From positions 1 through 64,000 of IMG/VR virus record IMGVR_UViG_3300020057_000035: a stretch of DNA of 64,000 nt. One strand, 5' to 3'. A program made the position numbers and the translations under genes. Below, piece after piece: positions 1-6,934 of this stretch. Numbering within the stretch: position 1 is the stretch's first letter; the number at the start of each line of letters is the position of its first letter. The notes under the pieces are model-generated. The model was given only the letters and a program-made list of their open reading frames with translations. It did no database searches and was not told where the DNA came from. Source of the stretch: a virus.

Positions 1-145
1 GGCGAGAGGGCGAGAGGGTGAGGGTGAGGGTGAGTGAGAGGGCAAGGGCGACCTGAGGGCGAGAGGGCGAGAGGGTGAGGGTGAGAGGGCGAGAGGGTGA
101 GGGTGAGAGGGCAAGGGCGACCTGAGGGCGAGAGGGTGAGAGAGT
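1..145. repeat. purine-rich short tandem repeat at the left edge
   Basis: The first 145 bases are an almost pure G/A array on the plus strand built from 6-7-base units such as GAGGGT, GAGGGC and GAGAGG, including a repeated AAGGGCGACCTGAGGGCGAG segment near 41-66 and 113-131. It carries no gene. It could be a genuine low-complexity block or an assembly edge. Confidence 0.7.
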
Positions 146-181
146 GGCCATACGTTATGGGCATATGCGATTCCGTTATTA

Positions 182-313
182 GAACTGACGTTCTATTTGA
201 CATAACGTACTTGACATGCCGTTATGGCATATCGGAACGGATGTTCGAATGTTTCACGTGAAACATTTCCTGGCTTAAATCGGAACGGATGTTCGAATGT
301 TTCACGTGAAACA
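182..313. promoter_or_regulatory. composite element 1: three GAAC-N4-GTTC boxes and two parS-like sites
   Basis: Boxes of the form GAAC-N4-GTTC lie at 182-193, 235-246 and 283-294. Perfect parS-type palindromes TGTTTCACGTGAAACA lie at 250-265 and 298-313, in a 48-bp direct repeat. The 16-mer matches the chromosomal ParB-binding site of many bacteria. The GAAC-N4-GTTC form is the LexA box of Firmicutes, Actinobacteria and Chloroflexi. Which protein binds here is inferred. Confidence 0.75.
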
Positions 314-669
314 TTTCCTGGCTTAAATCGGAAAAACCGTTTCAAATGATTAACTCGAAAAAACCGCGAAAAGTGCCCCTCGCGCGGCGCGCGACCGTAT
401 ATATGCTTTTATATGAAATCTGCGGAAAATCCGGTGGGTTGCGGCGCGCCGTCGCGCGACGGCGACGCGAGTGAAAAAAATACCCCACGCGGCGACGGGG
501 CCACGCAGGGTAAATTTAAGTGCGTTTTATTTAAGTTAAGTCGTTTGTTCTGCTGGGCGTCAATACGTGTCAGTCTTGATATTGGCGCGGTTACTTTACT
601 CTCAATCTTTGGCGTCTGTCTCGACTTGAATTTTGGTGACGAGTGCTACACGCTCTACTGTAGTATCCG
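314..669. other. noncoding part of composite element 1
   Basis: No convincing gene. The stretch has a CG-rich run (381-396), a TATATATGC/TATAT segment (397-417), and a block at about 470-545 (GAAAAAAATACCCC then AAATTTAAGTGCG) that recurs almost unchanged at 6521-6590 in element 2. Confidence 0.6.
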
Positions 670-876
670 CTAACGCATTCCGTCGATGTGGATTACCTTG
701 AAATTCTCAATGCGGCCACGCGGTTCGATGCATTCGCGGAGCAGGAGACGAGCGGCACGTAAGCGTGAATCGCACCAGTCGCGGCGATAGTGTCGGCCTT
801 GATCAGCACACCAATACCGTGCACCGAACGACGTTGGACTGCCCGGCATCCTGTAGGTTTCGATGGTCACTTTCAT
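670..876 (-). CDS. hypothetical 68-residue protein
   Basis: Leftward gene encoding a small basic protein that starts MKVTIETYRMPG. I do not recognise the family. The ATG at 876 is chosen because AAGGAAATGAGGGA lies just upstream and the promoter at 907-935 precedes it. A longer reading frame would translate the promoter itself. It is the only gene between the first parS element and its A+T-rich tract. Confidence 0.65.
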   Translation of the reverse strand: MKVTIETYRMPGSPTSFGARYWCADQGRHYRRDWCDSRLRAARLLLRECIEPRGRIENFKVIHIDGMR

Positions 877-906
877 CTGTTTGTCCCTCATTTCCTTGAT
901 GATGTC

Positions 907-935
907 ATCATAGCATGGGGATCGATTTGGGTCAA
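907..935 (-). promoter_or_regulatory. sigma-70 promoter
   Basis: -35 TTGACC at 930-935, 17-bp spacer, -10 TATGAT at 907-912, reading left into the 670-876 gene. Confidence 0.8.
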
Positions 936-1137
936 GCAAAGTGTTCGGCATTCGAACCAATATGTTCTGCTTTTTACTCTCGTCATTATTTTCTTGCGTG
1001 TTTATGCATAATACACTGTAAACATGCCCTGAATAGCGCCAGGAACAGAATCTAGTGGCATAGCGGCGAAAAAGCTAGTATAATAGCTCTTTGCTAAAAA
1101 CAGGCTCAGAATCGAATCCTACAGCATCTGAATGATC

Positions 1138-1235
1138 TGATGTTTCAAAATTCAGATTTTAAATTCTAAAATACAAATTTAATTTCTCAAATCTGAATCT
1201 TGAAACTTGAAACCTGAATTTAGGTTTTAGTACTT
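1138..1235. repeat. A+T-rich tract 1
   Basis: A run of TTTCAAAATTC/AATTTCTCAAATCTGAA-type words with no gene. Close relatives lie at 7190, 15482, 22930 and 36597, each about 0.81-0.89 kb right of a parS/box element. It is preceded by GAATCGAATCCTACAG, also found twice before tract 2. Confidence 0.7.
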
Positions 1236-1298
1236 AGAATCCTTGTTCCTCACCAAGAACCAAGAGATGGCGTTTCTTTTTCTTACTTTGGTGATACC

Positions 1299-1430
1299 AT
1301 TGTATCGCGATTTGGGATTTGGGTCAAGCGCCGCCCACGCTTGACATAACGCTACCAGCGAACTAACGGAGTTGCCACCCAAGCGCGTACTCTGTGATGC
1401 AATCATAGCATGGGAGTCGATTTGGGTCAA
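1299..1430 (-). promoter_or_regulatory. two tandem promoters without an evident gene
   Basis: Promoter A: TTGACC 1322-1327, -10 TACAAT 1299-1304. Promoter B: TTGACC 1425-1430, -10 TATGAT 1402-1407. No start codon with a ribosome-binding site follows either. The 100-bp interval contains a GTCAAGCG...CGCTTGAC inverted repeat. Confidence 0.65.
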
Positions 1431-1437
1431 CTCCCTG

Positions 1438-1638
1438 CTAGTCGTCCTGTCGATTGTCACGTGGCACGAATTCCCTGTATGCCTCTTCGGTGTCGTATTC
1501 AATCTGGGTGACGTTGAGAGCGTCCCTGTAGCGTTCTACCAGTTTCTCGCCGTTCATATGCATCTCGAAAATTTCGGTCACCTTGTACTCAGTGCCGTTG
1601 ACAGTTTCCAGTCGAGTACGCTTTACGCTGTCTTGCAA
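1438..1638 (-). CDS. hypothetical 66-residue protein
   Basis: Product of unknown function, acidic at its C terminus. A TTG start at 1638 is preferred because GAGGAACAAAGA sits 5' of it. The promoter is at 1667-1695. Upstream in-frame sequence is promoter DNA read as protein. Confidence 0.55.
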   Translation of the reverse strand: MQDSVKRTRLETVNGTEYKVTEIFEMHMNGEKLVERYRDALNVTQIEYDTEEAYREFVPRDNRQDD

Positions 1639-1666
1639 TCTTTGTTCCTCAATTCCTTGTGATGCT

Positions 1667-1695
1667 ATCATAGCATGGGGATCGATTTGGGTCAA
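1667..1695 (-). promoter_or_regulatory. sigma-70 promoter
   Basis: -35 TTGACC 1690-1695, -10 TATGAT 1667-1672, 17-bp spacer, for the 1438-1638 gene. Confidence 0.8.
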
Positions 1696-1705
1696 GGGGA
1701 ATCGC

Positions 1706-1894
1706 CTACCACTTTTCACCTTGCCGTCGCATCCCAAAATGCAGATTTGGGAATCGAACGCACTGCAGCATTGCGATCCCGCCTCGGATTTGAAATTTCA
1801 GTCCACCTTTGCATTGGCCACAATATGGAAATTCCGTGTGCAGGCTTTGCATCAGGGCCTGATCCTCATCCAACATATGCATAATGCCAGCCAT
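1706..1894 (-). CDS. small Cys-containing protein
   Basis: 62 residues starting MAGIMHML, with a CGQC pair and a further Cys, so possibly a weak zinc-binding fold. The start is supported by AAGGAAGTGAGGG upstream. The promoter is at 1922-1950 (TTGACA / TATGAT). Function unknown. Confidence 0.6.
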   Translation of the reverse strand: MAGIMHMLDEDQALMQSLHTEFPYCGQCKGGLKFQIRGGIAMLQCVRFPNLHFGMRRQGEKW

Positions 1895-1974
1895 CGGTTC
1901 CCTCACTTCCTTTGTGATGCTATCATAGCATGGGAGGCGATTTGTGTCAAACGCCGCTCTCGCGTGACATAAGG

Positions 1975-2148
1975 TTAGGTGCTGGCCTCTTCAAGGAATG
2001 TAGCTGGCGTGGGGTCGTTGCCATCATAGCAAAGTTGGCACTGGTATCCGGCGATCTGGTCGTCGTCGCGATACGTTAGTGGGTAACGCTCGCCAGCAAT
2101 GCGGCGCTCACACTTTAAGCAATGGGTTCTGAGGGATTCGGGGGTCAT
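1975..2148 (-). CDS. zinc-ribbon-like protein
   Basis: 57 residues beginning MTPESLRTHC. Two Cys pairs (CLKC near residue 10, CQLC near 38) suggest a zinc ribbon. GAAGGACGTGACCC upstream supports the start. The promoter is at 2176-2204 (TTGACC / TATGAT). After the stop, GTCACGCG...CGTTTGAC forms a hairpin whose 3' arm is the -35 of the next promoter. Role unknown. Confidence 0.65.
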   Translation of the reverse strand: MTPESLRTHCLKCERRIAGERYPLTYRDDDQIAGYQCQLCYDGNDPTPATFLEEAST

Positions 2149-2160
2149 GGGTCACGTCCT

Positions 2161-2355
2161 TCACTTGCTGATGCAATCATAGCACGTCGGGGGATTTGGG
2201 TCAAGGGGAGTCGTAAACGCGGCTCGGTAGGCACGAGCCTCGCGATCCCAGTCGTCGTCGATTTCCTCTTCATCGTCACGCCAGTCATCCGCGCCGTTGT
2301 GTTGCGCCTTATAGATTTCTTCATGATCTGTGTGATTTGCCCATCCGTAAGCCAT
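2161..2355 (-). CDS. acidic hypothetical protein
   Basis: 64 residues with a strongly acidic middle (DDEEEIDDD). The start follows GGAAGTGAGAAACC. The last 14 residues are encoded by the promoter of the following gene, so coding sequence and promoter overlap. Promoter at 2394-2422. Confidence 0.6.
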   Translation of the reverse strand: MAYGWANHTDHEEIYKAQHNGADDWRDDEEEIDDDWDREARAYRAAFTTPLDPNPPTCYDCISK

Positions 2356-2482
2356 GGCGGTTTCTCACTTCCAAAGTTTAACTCTGTGATGCAATCATAG
2401 CACGTCGGGGGATTTGGGTCAAGCGTCGTCGTCGGCGTGCTCTTACGATTTGGGTCAAACGCCGCTCTCGCGTGACATAAGG

Positions 2483-2491
2483 TTAGGGCAT
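2483..2491 (-). CDS. two-codon minigene ATG CCC TAA
   Basis: A full promoter (TTGACA 2542-2547, TATGAT 2519-2524) and the usual leader with AAGGACGTGACCC lead into ATG CCC TAA. It looks like a deletion remnant, since the sequence after the stop matches the 3' flank of the 1975-2148 gene. It could still act as a drop-off minigene, like the lambda bar minigenes. Confidence 0.35.
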   Translation of the reverse strand: MP

Positions 2492-2552
2492 GGGTCACGT
2501 CCTTCACTTGCTGATGCAATCATAGCACGTCGGGGGATTTGTGTCAAGTCCC

Positions 2553-2753
2553 TTAGATGAGAGTCTTGGCGTAAATCACCATCTTGTCGAACATATCTTC
2601 AGGGAAGATCATAACACCAACGATTTCGTCGGCGTCCGTGTCGCGGAGGCTGACGTGGTAAGCTTTGGTGGCAAGGTTCTGGCGGATTTCCGCAGCCACG
2701 GAGTAAAGATCGGATTTCAGAACTGAGATGAGTTCGTAAACAGCATTGGGCAT
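2553..2753 (-). CDS. hypothetical 66-residue protein
   Basis: Begins MPNAVYELIS. Amphipathic and Cys-free. Function unknown. The start follows AAGGACGTGACCC. Promoter at 2781-2809 (TTGACA / TATGAT). Confidence 0.65.
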   Translation of the reverse strand: MPNAVYELISVLKSDLYSVAAEIRQNLATKAYHVSLRDTDADEIVGVMIFPEDMFDKMVIYAKTLI

Positions 2754-2816
2754 GGGTCACGTCCTTCACTTGCTGATGTAATCATAGCACGTCGGGGGAT
2801 TTGTGTCAACTCCCGC

Positions 2817-2978
2817 TCAATTCTGGAGGAAGCACTTTCGCACGATAGTGGCTTGCCAATACCCGCCCGCATCATAGGAAGGGGATTTTACCCATTCTAC
2901 TTCGAATTGTGCGGCGCAATCGTCGCAAAGCAGGGTAGGGGTCAGGGTGTTACATTCAAGGCAGAATCCGAATTCCAT
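2817..2978 (-). CDS. zinc-ribbon-like protein, copy A
   Basis: 53 residues starting MEFGFCLECNT, with CLEC and CDDC pairs. Its first about 25 residues are shared with the genes at 3044-3184, 3250-3390 and 7293-7760, but its tail differs. Promoter at 3002-3030. Probably a small metal-binding protein of unknown partner. Confidence 0.65.
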   Translation of the reverse strand: MEFGFCLECNTLTPTLLCDDCAAQFEVEWVKSPSYDAGGYWQATIVRKCFLQN

Positions 2979-3001
2979 TGCGTTTCTCACTTCCTGATGT
3001 A

Positions 3002-3030
3002 ATCTTAGCACGTCGGGGGATTTGTGTCAA
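3002..3030 (-). promoter_or_regulatory. archetype of the repeated promoter family
   Basis: -35 TTGACA 3025-3030, 17-bp spacer, -10 TAAGAT 3002-3007, followed by the leader TACATCAGGAAGTGAG, which supplies the ribosome-binding site. Near-identical copies (start of -10 to end of -35) include 3208-3236, 3414-3442, 3710-3738, 4133-4161, 4987-5015, 5252-5280, 5961-5989, 6263-6291, 10914-10942, 11966-11994, 12828-12856, 13315-13343 and 21015-21043. Confidence 0.9.
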
Positions 3031-3043
3031 CTCCCGCTCAATT

Positions 3044-3184
3044 CTAGGATGTGCTTGCCGGGCACATATATTCGTGATAATCTTGTCCACAATCGGGGCA
3101 CGATTCGTCGAATTGTGCGGCGCAATCGTCGCAAAGCAGGGTAGGGGTCAGGGTGTTACATTCAAGGCAGAATCCGAATTCCAT
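3044..3184 (-). CDS. zinc-ribbon-like protein, copy B
   Basis: 46 residues with three Cys pairs (CLEC, CDDC, CPDC) plus a late Cys. The start follows GGAAGTGAGAAACGC. Promoter at 3208-3236. Identical to the next copy. Confidence 0.65.
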   Translation of the reverse strand: MEFGFCLECNTLTPTLLCDDCAAQFDESCPDCGQDYHEYMCPASTS

Positions 3185-3249
3185 TGCGTTTCTCACTTCC
3201 TGATGTAATCTTAGCACGTCGGGGGATTTGTGTCAACTCCCGCTCAATT

Positions 3250-3390
3250 CTAGGATGTGCTTGCCGGGCACATATATTCGTGATAATCTTGTCCACAATC
3301 GGGGCACGATTCGTCGAATTGTGCGGCGCAATCGTCGCAAAGCAGGGTAGGGGTCAGGGTGTTACATTCAAGGCAGAATCCGAATTCCAT
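3250..3390 (-). CDS. zinc-ribbon-like protein, copy C
   Basis: Exact tandem duplicate of the 3044-3184 gene with its own promoter at 3414-3442. Downstream of that promoter's -35 lies a GGGGA...TCCCC hairpin (3443-3463). Confidence 0.65.
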   Translation of the reverse strand: MEFGFCLECNTLTPTLLCDDCAAQFDESCPDCGQDYHEYMCPASTS

Positions 3391-3485
3391 TGCGTTTCTC
3401 ACTTCCTGATGTAATCTTAGCACGTCGGGGGATTTGTGTCAAGGGGAGTCGTCGAACATCCCCTCAGCACACTATGTGATTTGTG

Positions 3486-3683
3486 TCAACGAGACATCGC
3501 GAATTCGTGTTGCCGATCTCGCAATTCGTCAAGGTTGTCATTCTCTTCACACTGCTCACAATTGTCGCACTGCTCACAATCGCCGCAGAACTGACAATCG
3601 TGGTAATGTCCGCCTTGGGCTTCCCAGTCCTCTTCAGCGCGGAGTCGGTTGCCTTCGTCGCGGTCATCTTCGTTGTAGCTCAT
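3486..3683 (-). CDS. Cys-rich acidic protein
   Basis: 65 residues. The N terminus is acidic (SYNEDDRDEG), followed by a run of CxxC motifs (CQFC, CEQC, CDNC, CEQC). Paralog of the 11432-11665 gene. The tail of the 26219-26611 protein resembles the C-terminal part of this family. The ATG at 3683 follows GGAGAACCAC. Promoter at 3710-3738. Probably metal-binding. Confidence 0.7.
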   Translation of the reverse strand: MSYNEDDRDEGNRLRAEEDWEAQGGHYHDCQFCGDCEQCDNCEQCEENDNLDELRDRQHEFAMSR

Positions 3684-3773
3684 GTGGTTCTCCTTCACTT
3701 CCTGATGTAATCTTAGCACGTCGGGGGATTTGTGTCAACTCGATGATTTGCCTACCACACTTTGGGATTTGTG

Positions 3774-4103
3774 TCAAGCGCCACTCTCGCTTGACCAATA
3801 TATAGCACGGGAGTCGATTTGTGTCAACTCCCGCTTTAGTGCCGACGCTATTTCGTACCAGTCTACCACGCGAAGCGCGCTTAGTAGTAGATCCGAATAG
3901 ATCCCACTAGAAAGGTGTGGCATACTTTCATAATGGTGTTGTTCTAGCCTGGAGGTCAGATCGTATACGCTATCGCACATTCGCGCAGTCTCTGACCAAT
4001 ACTCCTGGCTACCCCGGTCGTTGTCGATCCATAGTTTCGCCGCCCAAGTTTCGTAGTTTGTCCACCCATTGTACTTGTTGGCATTCGGGGATTCGGGGGT
4101 CAT
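3774..4103 (-). CDS. DUF7249-like phage protein
   Basis: 109 residues containing the YNGWTNYETWAAKLWIDND block that I associate with DUF7249-type phage proteins. Paralog at 27717-28001. The last 18 residues are encoded by the following promoter sequence, so the natural C terminus has probably been extended. Promoter at 4133-4161. Function unknown. Confidence 0.7.
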   Translation of the reverse strand: MTPESPNANKYNGWTNYETWAAKLWIDNDRGSQEYWSETARMCDSVYDLTSRLEQHHYESMPHLSSGIYSDLLLSALRVVDWYEIASALKRELTQIDSRAIYWSSESGA

Positions 4104-4157
4104 TTGGGTCACGTCCTTCACTTGCTGATGTAATCTTAGCACGTCGGGGGATTTGTG

Positions 4158-4232
4158 TCAAGCGGCGGGCTGGCAATCGTTGCAGCCTGTGTCCTTGAAT
4201 AAACCGTAATAGAACAGCACCGCTTGACTTCT
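4158..4232 (-). ncRNA. candidate structured small RNA R1, copy a
   Basis: The promoter (4235-4263, TTGACA / TACATT) is followed by the leader GTAGAAGTCAAGCGG with no ribosome-binding site. GTCAAGCGG (4220-4228) pairs perfectly with CCGCTTGAC (4158-4166). Inside is a GGCTG...CAGCC hairpin. A GTG-started 20-codon frame exists, but its start is lost in copy c, which argues for RNA. Confidence 0.5.
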
Positions 4233-4234
4233 AC

Positions 4235-4263
4235 AATGTAGCACGTCGGGGGATTTGTGTCAA
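4235..4263 (-). promoter_or_regulatory. promoter of R1 copy a
   Basis: -35 TTGACA 4258-4263, -10 TACATT 4235-4240, 17-bp spacer. Confidence 0.75.
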
Positions 4264-4460
4264 CTACCCTTGTGGTCGATGTCCCATGTTTTCGCAGCAT
4301 CCCGCAAATCCCGTGTGGTAAGCAATCCAGCCGCTACCATTTCCAATGCCGCAGCCATCGCCCAATGTCGAGCATCATCAGGATTATCCCGATTATCGAA
4401 TGCCAGATTTACGTTTCGCATCGTATGCGTGTGCTCGATAGGACGGTTAAGAACAAGCAT
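4260..4460 (-). CDS. hypothetical 66-residue protein, copy 1
   Basis: Begins MLVLNRPIEHTH. Predicted mostly helical, unknown family. The ATG at 4460 follows AATTGAGGGAAACAAA. Promoter at 4489-4517 (TTGACA / TATGAT). The gene is repeated identically at 12853-13053, so it was copied about 8.6 kb away. Confidence 0.7.
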   Translation of the reverse strand: MLVLNRPIEHTHTMRNVNLAFDNRDNPDDARHWAMAAALEMVAAGLLTTRDLRDAAKTWDIDHKGS

Positions 4461-4517
4461 TTTGTTTCCCTCAATTCCTTCTGATGCTATCATAGCATCG
4501 GGGGCGATTTGTGTCAA

Positions 4518-4547
4518 CTACCCTACCCTTGTCCAAGACCAGGGCAT
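4518..4547 (-). CDS. nine-residue minigene MPWSWTRVG, copy 1
   Basis: ATG at 4547 after AAGGACGTGACCC. The TAG touches the next -35. The same peptide recurs at 13109-13138. Here the -35 of its promoter is damaged (TTTTCA instead of TTGACA, near 4598-4603), though -10 TAAGAT 4575-4580 is intact. Confidence 0.35.
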   Translation of the reverse strand: MPWSWTRVG

Positions 4548-4651
4548 GGGTCACGTCCTTCACTTGCTGATGTAATCTTAGCACGTCGGGGGATTTGTGA
4601 AAATTGCTTTTCTCACTTCCTGATGTAATCTTAGCACGTCGGGGGATTTGT

Positions 4652-4727
4652 GTCAAGCGGCGGGCTGGCAATCGTTGCAGCCTGTGTCCTTGAATAAACC
4701 GTAATAGAACAGCACCGCTTGACTTCT
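4652..4727 (-). ncRNA. candidate structured small RNA R1, copy b
   Basis: Near-identical to copy a. Arms CCGCTTGAC 4652-4660 and GTCAAGCGG 4715-4723 (read leftward). Promoter at 4730-4758. Confidence 0.5.
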
Positions 4728-4780
4728 ACAATGTAGCACGTCGGGGGATTTGTGTCAAGCGCCGCTCTCGCTTGACATTA

Positions 4781-4966
4781 TTAGATACGAATCAATGCAT
4801 CCTGAGCGTAGTCCACGGCTTCATCAGACGTGGTAAACGTGCGGCTGAAGTAAAGATCCTCTCCCTTGAACGTGTCGGCCTGATAGATTCCATCAGGCCG
4901 TAGGTGAACGTTGACCGAGTAACCAGCGTCGTATTCGATAGTCATGTTCGTGAGTGTTCGTTTCAT
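4781..4966 (-). CDS. hypothetical 61-residue protein
   Basis: Begins MKRTLTNMTIEYDAGY. The C-terminal DEAVDYAQDALIRI looks like a small alpha/beta phage protein. Its first 11 codons and leader are reused in the chimera at 20827-20994. Promoter at 4987-5015. Confidence 0.65.
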   Translation of the reverse strand: MKRTLTNMTIEYDAGYSVNVHLRPDGIYQADTFKGEDLYFSRTFTTSDEAVDYAQDALIRI

Positions 4967-5015
4967 GTCTTTCACTTCCTGATGTAATCTTAGCACGTCG
5001 GGGGATTTGTGTCAA

Positions 5016-5040
5016 GCGCCGCTCTCGCTTGACATAATGC
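5016..5040 (-). terminator. intergenic hairpin overlapping a promoter
   Basis: GTCAAGCG-AGAGCGG-CGCTTGAC forms an 8-bp stem with a 7-base loop. Its 3' arm contains the -35 (CTTGAC) of the promoter at 4987-5015. No U-run follows. Similar hairpins occur at about 1945-1970, 2455-2480, 4753-4775, 5656-5680, 5984-6010 and 20800-20822. Confidence 0.5.
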
Positions 5041-5222
5041 TACCCGTGAAGAAGCGAATACTTTCGCAATCTTTCGCGAGATTCTTCCAATCGCTCGGAG
5101 GCGAGTTTCGCGCGAAATTCCGCAGCAAACAAGTCACGGCGAGCATCTTCGTCACGCTCTTCGTGAATTTTAATCTCTGCGCGTAGTTCACGCTCGCCAT
5201 TTTGTTCTGATACCGATTGCAT
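5040..5222 (-). CDS. hypothetical charged helical protein, short form
   Basis: 60 residues starting MQSVSEQNGERE, very rich in Arg/Glu and probably a coiled coil. The sister copy at 6014-6241 has a 15-residue insertion after HEER. Promoter at 5252-5280. Confidence 0.65.
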   Translation of the reverse strand: MQSVSEQNGERELRAEIKIHEERDEDARRDLFAAEFRAKLASERLEESRERLRKYSLLHG

Positions 5223-5314
5223 TTCTTGTCTCCCTCTCACTTCCTGATGTAATCTTAGCACGTCGGGGGATTTGTGTCAAATCATCGATTTGACTACCAC
5301 ACTTTGGGATTTGG

Positions 5315-5455
5315 GTCAAGGAAGGTCTGACTTCTATTTATACCAGACTGTACCGGCGTCGTCCCGCCACTCATTCCCTAACCCCAACGCTACTAAGCGG
5401 ATCGGGACTGTGTTAGTTCTGTGGCGATGTCCGTTGTAGCTTCCTTAACTTCTAC
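5315..5455 (-). ncRNA. candidate structured small RNA R2
   Basis: The promoter (TTGACA 5479-5484, -10 TATATT 5456-5461) leads into GTAGAAGTTAAGGAAG. GTTAAGGAAG (5440-5449) pairs with CTTCCTTGAC (5315-5324), with a G-U where R1 has G-C. A GTCTG...CAGAC hairpin lies near the 3' end. No ribosome-binding site or good frame was seen. Confidence 0.45.
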
Positions 5456-5564
5456 AATATAGCACGTCGGGGAATTTGTGTCAACTCCCGTTCTGTGCTG
5501 CCAAAATTGCTTTTCTCACTTCCTGATGTAATCTTAGCACGTCGGGGGATTTGTGTCAAGCGGC

Positions 5565-5630
5565 GGGCTGGCAATCGTTGCAGCCTGTGTCCTTGAATAA
5601 ACCGTAATAGAACAGCGCCGCTTGACTTCT
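5565..5630 (-). ncRNA. candidate structured small RNA R1, copy c
   Basis: Same as R1 a/b with CCGCTTGAC 5565-5573 and GTCAAGCGG 5618-5626. A base change turns the GTG of the 20-codon frame to GCG while keeping the RNA helix. Promoter at 5633-5661. Confidence 0.5.
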
Positions 5631-5685
5631 ACAATGTAGCACGTCGGGGGATTTGTGTCAAGCGCCGCTCTCGCTTGACATAATG

Positions 5686-5940
5686 TTAGATTAGGCTCAA
5701 GGCCACGAGCCACGATGGTTGATCATGCGAACACGTTCCATCGGGTTCGATGCCACTACAGCCGTCTATGGCGCGTGCCACGCCGTCCATCATCCACCTT
5801 TCTAGGGTAGCATAGGTCGGCTGTTTTCCCTTCACGTTGGCGATTATGGCATCAGGGTAAGACGCCTGATATCTTTCAAGCGTAACGCCATCCCTGAGAG
5901 TCTTAAGACCGCGAGCTTCGCTGTAAACCTGGAGTGCCAT
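5686..5940 (-). CDS. hypothetical 84-residue protein
   Basis: Begins MALQVYSEARGLK, with two Cys near the C terminus (CSGIEPDGTC). Function not recognised. Promoter at 5961-5989 and ribosome-binding site AGGAAGTGAAAGAC. Confidence 0.65.
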   Translation of the reverse strand: MALQVYSEARGLKTLRDGVTLERYQASYPDAIIANVKGKQPTYATLERWMMDGVARAIDGCSGIEPDGTCSHDQPSWLVALSLI

Positions 5941-6013
5941 GTCTTTCACTTCCTGATGTAATCTTAGCACGTCGGGGGATTTGTGTCAAGCGCCGCTCTC
6001 GCTTGACATAATG

Positions 6014-6241
6014 CTACCCGTGAAGAAGCGAATACTTTCGCAATCTTTCGCGAGATTCTTCCAATCGCTCGGAGGCGAGTTTCGCGCGAAATTCCGCAGC
6101 AAACAAGTCACGGCGAGCATCTTCGTCACGCCTAACCTGCTTTGCGACGATTGCGTCGCACAATTCGACGAATCGCTCTTCATGAATTTTAATCTCTGCG
6201 CGTAGTTCACGCTCGCCATTTTGTTCTGATACCGATTGCAT
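6014..6241 (-). CDS. hypothetical charged helical protein, long form with inverted insert
   Basis: 75 residues, identical to the 60-residue protein of 5040-5222 except for 15 extra residues (FVELCDAIVAKQVR and one more). They come from a 45-bp insert at about 6131-6175. The insert is an inverted piece of the zinc-ribbon gene (compare 3104-3150). The insert keeps the frame. Promoter at 6263-6291. Confidence 0.65.
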   Translation of the reverse strand: MQSVSEQNGERELRAEIKIHEERFVELCDAIVAKQVRRDEDARRDLFAAEFRAKLASERLEESRERLRKYSLLHG

Positions 6242-6336
6242 TTCTTGTCACTTCCTGATGTAATCTTAGCACGTCGGGGGATTTGTGTCAACTCGATGAT
6301 TTGACTACCACACTTTGGGATTTGTGTCAAGTTCAG

Positions 6337-6590
6337 TGTTTCACGTGAAACATTCGCCCGCGTCTAGCACACTTTGGGATTTGTGTCAAGTCGAACATTT
6401 GTTCTAAACGTTATGTCAAGTCGGGATTACTGTCAACTTCTCGCGCGCGCGTGAGTATATATGCGTATATAAAAATCATGGGAAAATTCATACGAATTTT
6501 GGCGCGGACGCTGGCGCGAGTAAAAAAAATACCCCGCGCGGCGGACCACGAAGGGTAAAATTTAAGTGTGCTTTATTTTTAAGTTTGAAC
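6337..6590. promoter_or_regulatory. composite element 2: parS-like site, GAAC box, TATA-like block
   Basis: parS-type TGTTTCACGTGAAACA at 6337-6352 and GAAC-ATTT-GTTC at 6393-6404. A CGCGCGCG run is followed by TATATATGCGTATAT at 6455-6470 and AAAATCATGGG, then the block shared with element 1 (6521-6590). The segment is noncoding. Isolated TTGACA-CAAAT half-promoters lie on the minus strand. Confidence 0.75.
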
Positions 6591-6598
6591 ACTTTATG

Positions 6599-6934
6599 CT
6601 AGTAGGCTAGACCAGCTTTGGTCAACACACTAGCATATCTGTTCAATACGTTACCAGCATAGAGAAGTTGATCGATTGTCATCTCACCACGTACCAAATA
6701 ATCGGAGTATTCCGCGTCAGGCCATGAATTCGTATCCACACCACCACACACGGGCGAGTGCATGTACTGCCATGCAGCCGGTAGATTCTCACCGTCGGGA
6801 TAGAGTACGTCGTGATAGATTACGTCGGCAATGGCGAACATGTGTGACATTGTAGTACCCCATGGATCATTGTCACCGTATTCCATTCGTACCATTGACA
6901 TTGCTTCTTTTTTCTCTGTGACTGTCAATACCAT
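6599..6934 (-). CDS. hypothetical 111-residue protein
   Basis: Begins MVLTVTEKKEAMSM. Mixed composition, no recognised motif. Start after AAGGAACACAAA. The promoter at 6967-6995 (TTGACT / TATACT) has a different spacer from the main family. Confidence 0.7.
   Translation of the reverse strand: MVLTVTEKKEAMSMVRMEYGDNDPWGTTMSHMFAIADVIYHDVLYPDGENLPAAWQYMHSPVCGGVDTNSWPDAEYSDYLVRGEMTIDQLLYAGNVLNRYASVLTKAGLAY

Larger units (their letters stand above)
2978..3390. repeat. 206-bp tandem direct repeat
   Basis: Two consecutive 206-bp units (2978-3184 and 3184-3390), apparently identical. Each contains a promoter and a complete zinc-ribbon gene. This is the clearest whole-cassette duplication in the window. 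Confidence 0.85.

Noticed and set aside
413-673. 86-codon rightward frame
   Set aside because: Its codons fall on the CG-rich and shared blocks of composite element 1, with no ribosome-binding site and no recognisable protein.
2553-3414. CRISPR-like array because of repeated GTGTAATC/TTAGCAC units
   Set aside because: The repeats are promoters separated by whole genes of variable length, not short uniform spacers, and there are no cas genes.
4471-4671. Leftward frames containing LTQIPRRAKITSGS
   Set aside because: These residues are simply the repeated promoter translated; several such frames exist and none has its own start signal.
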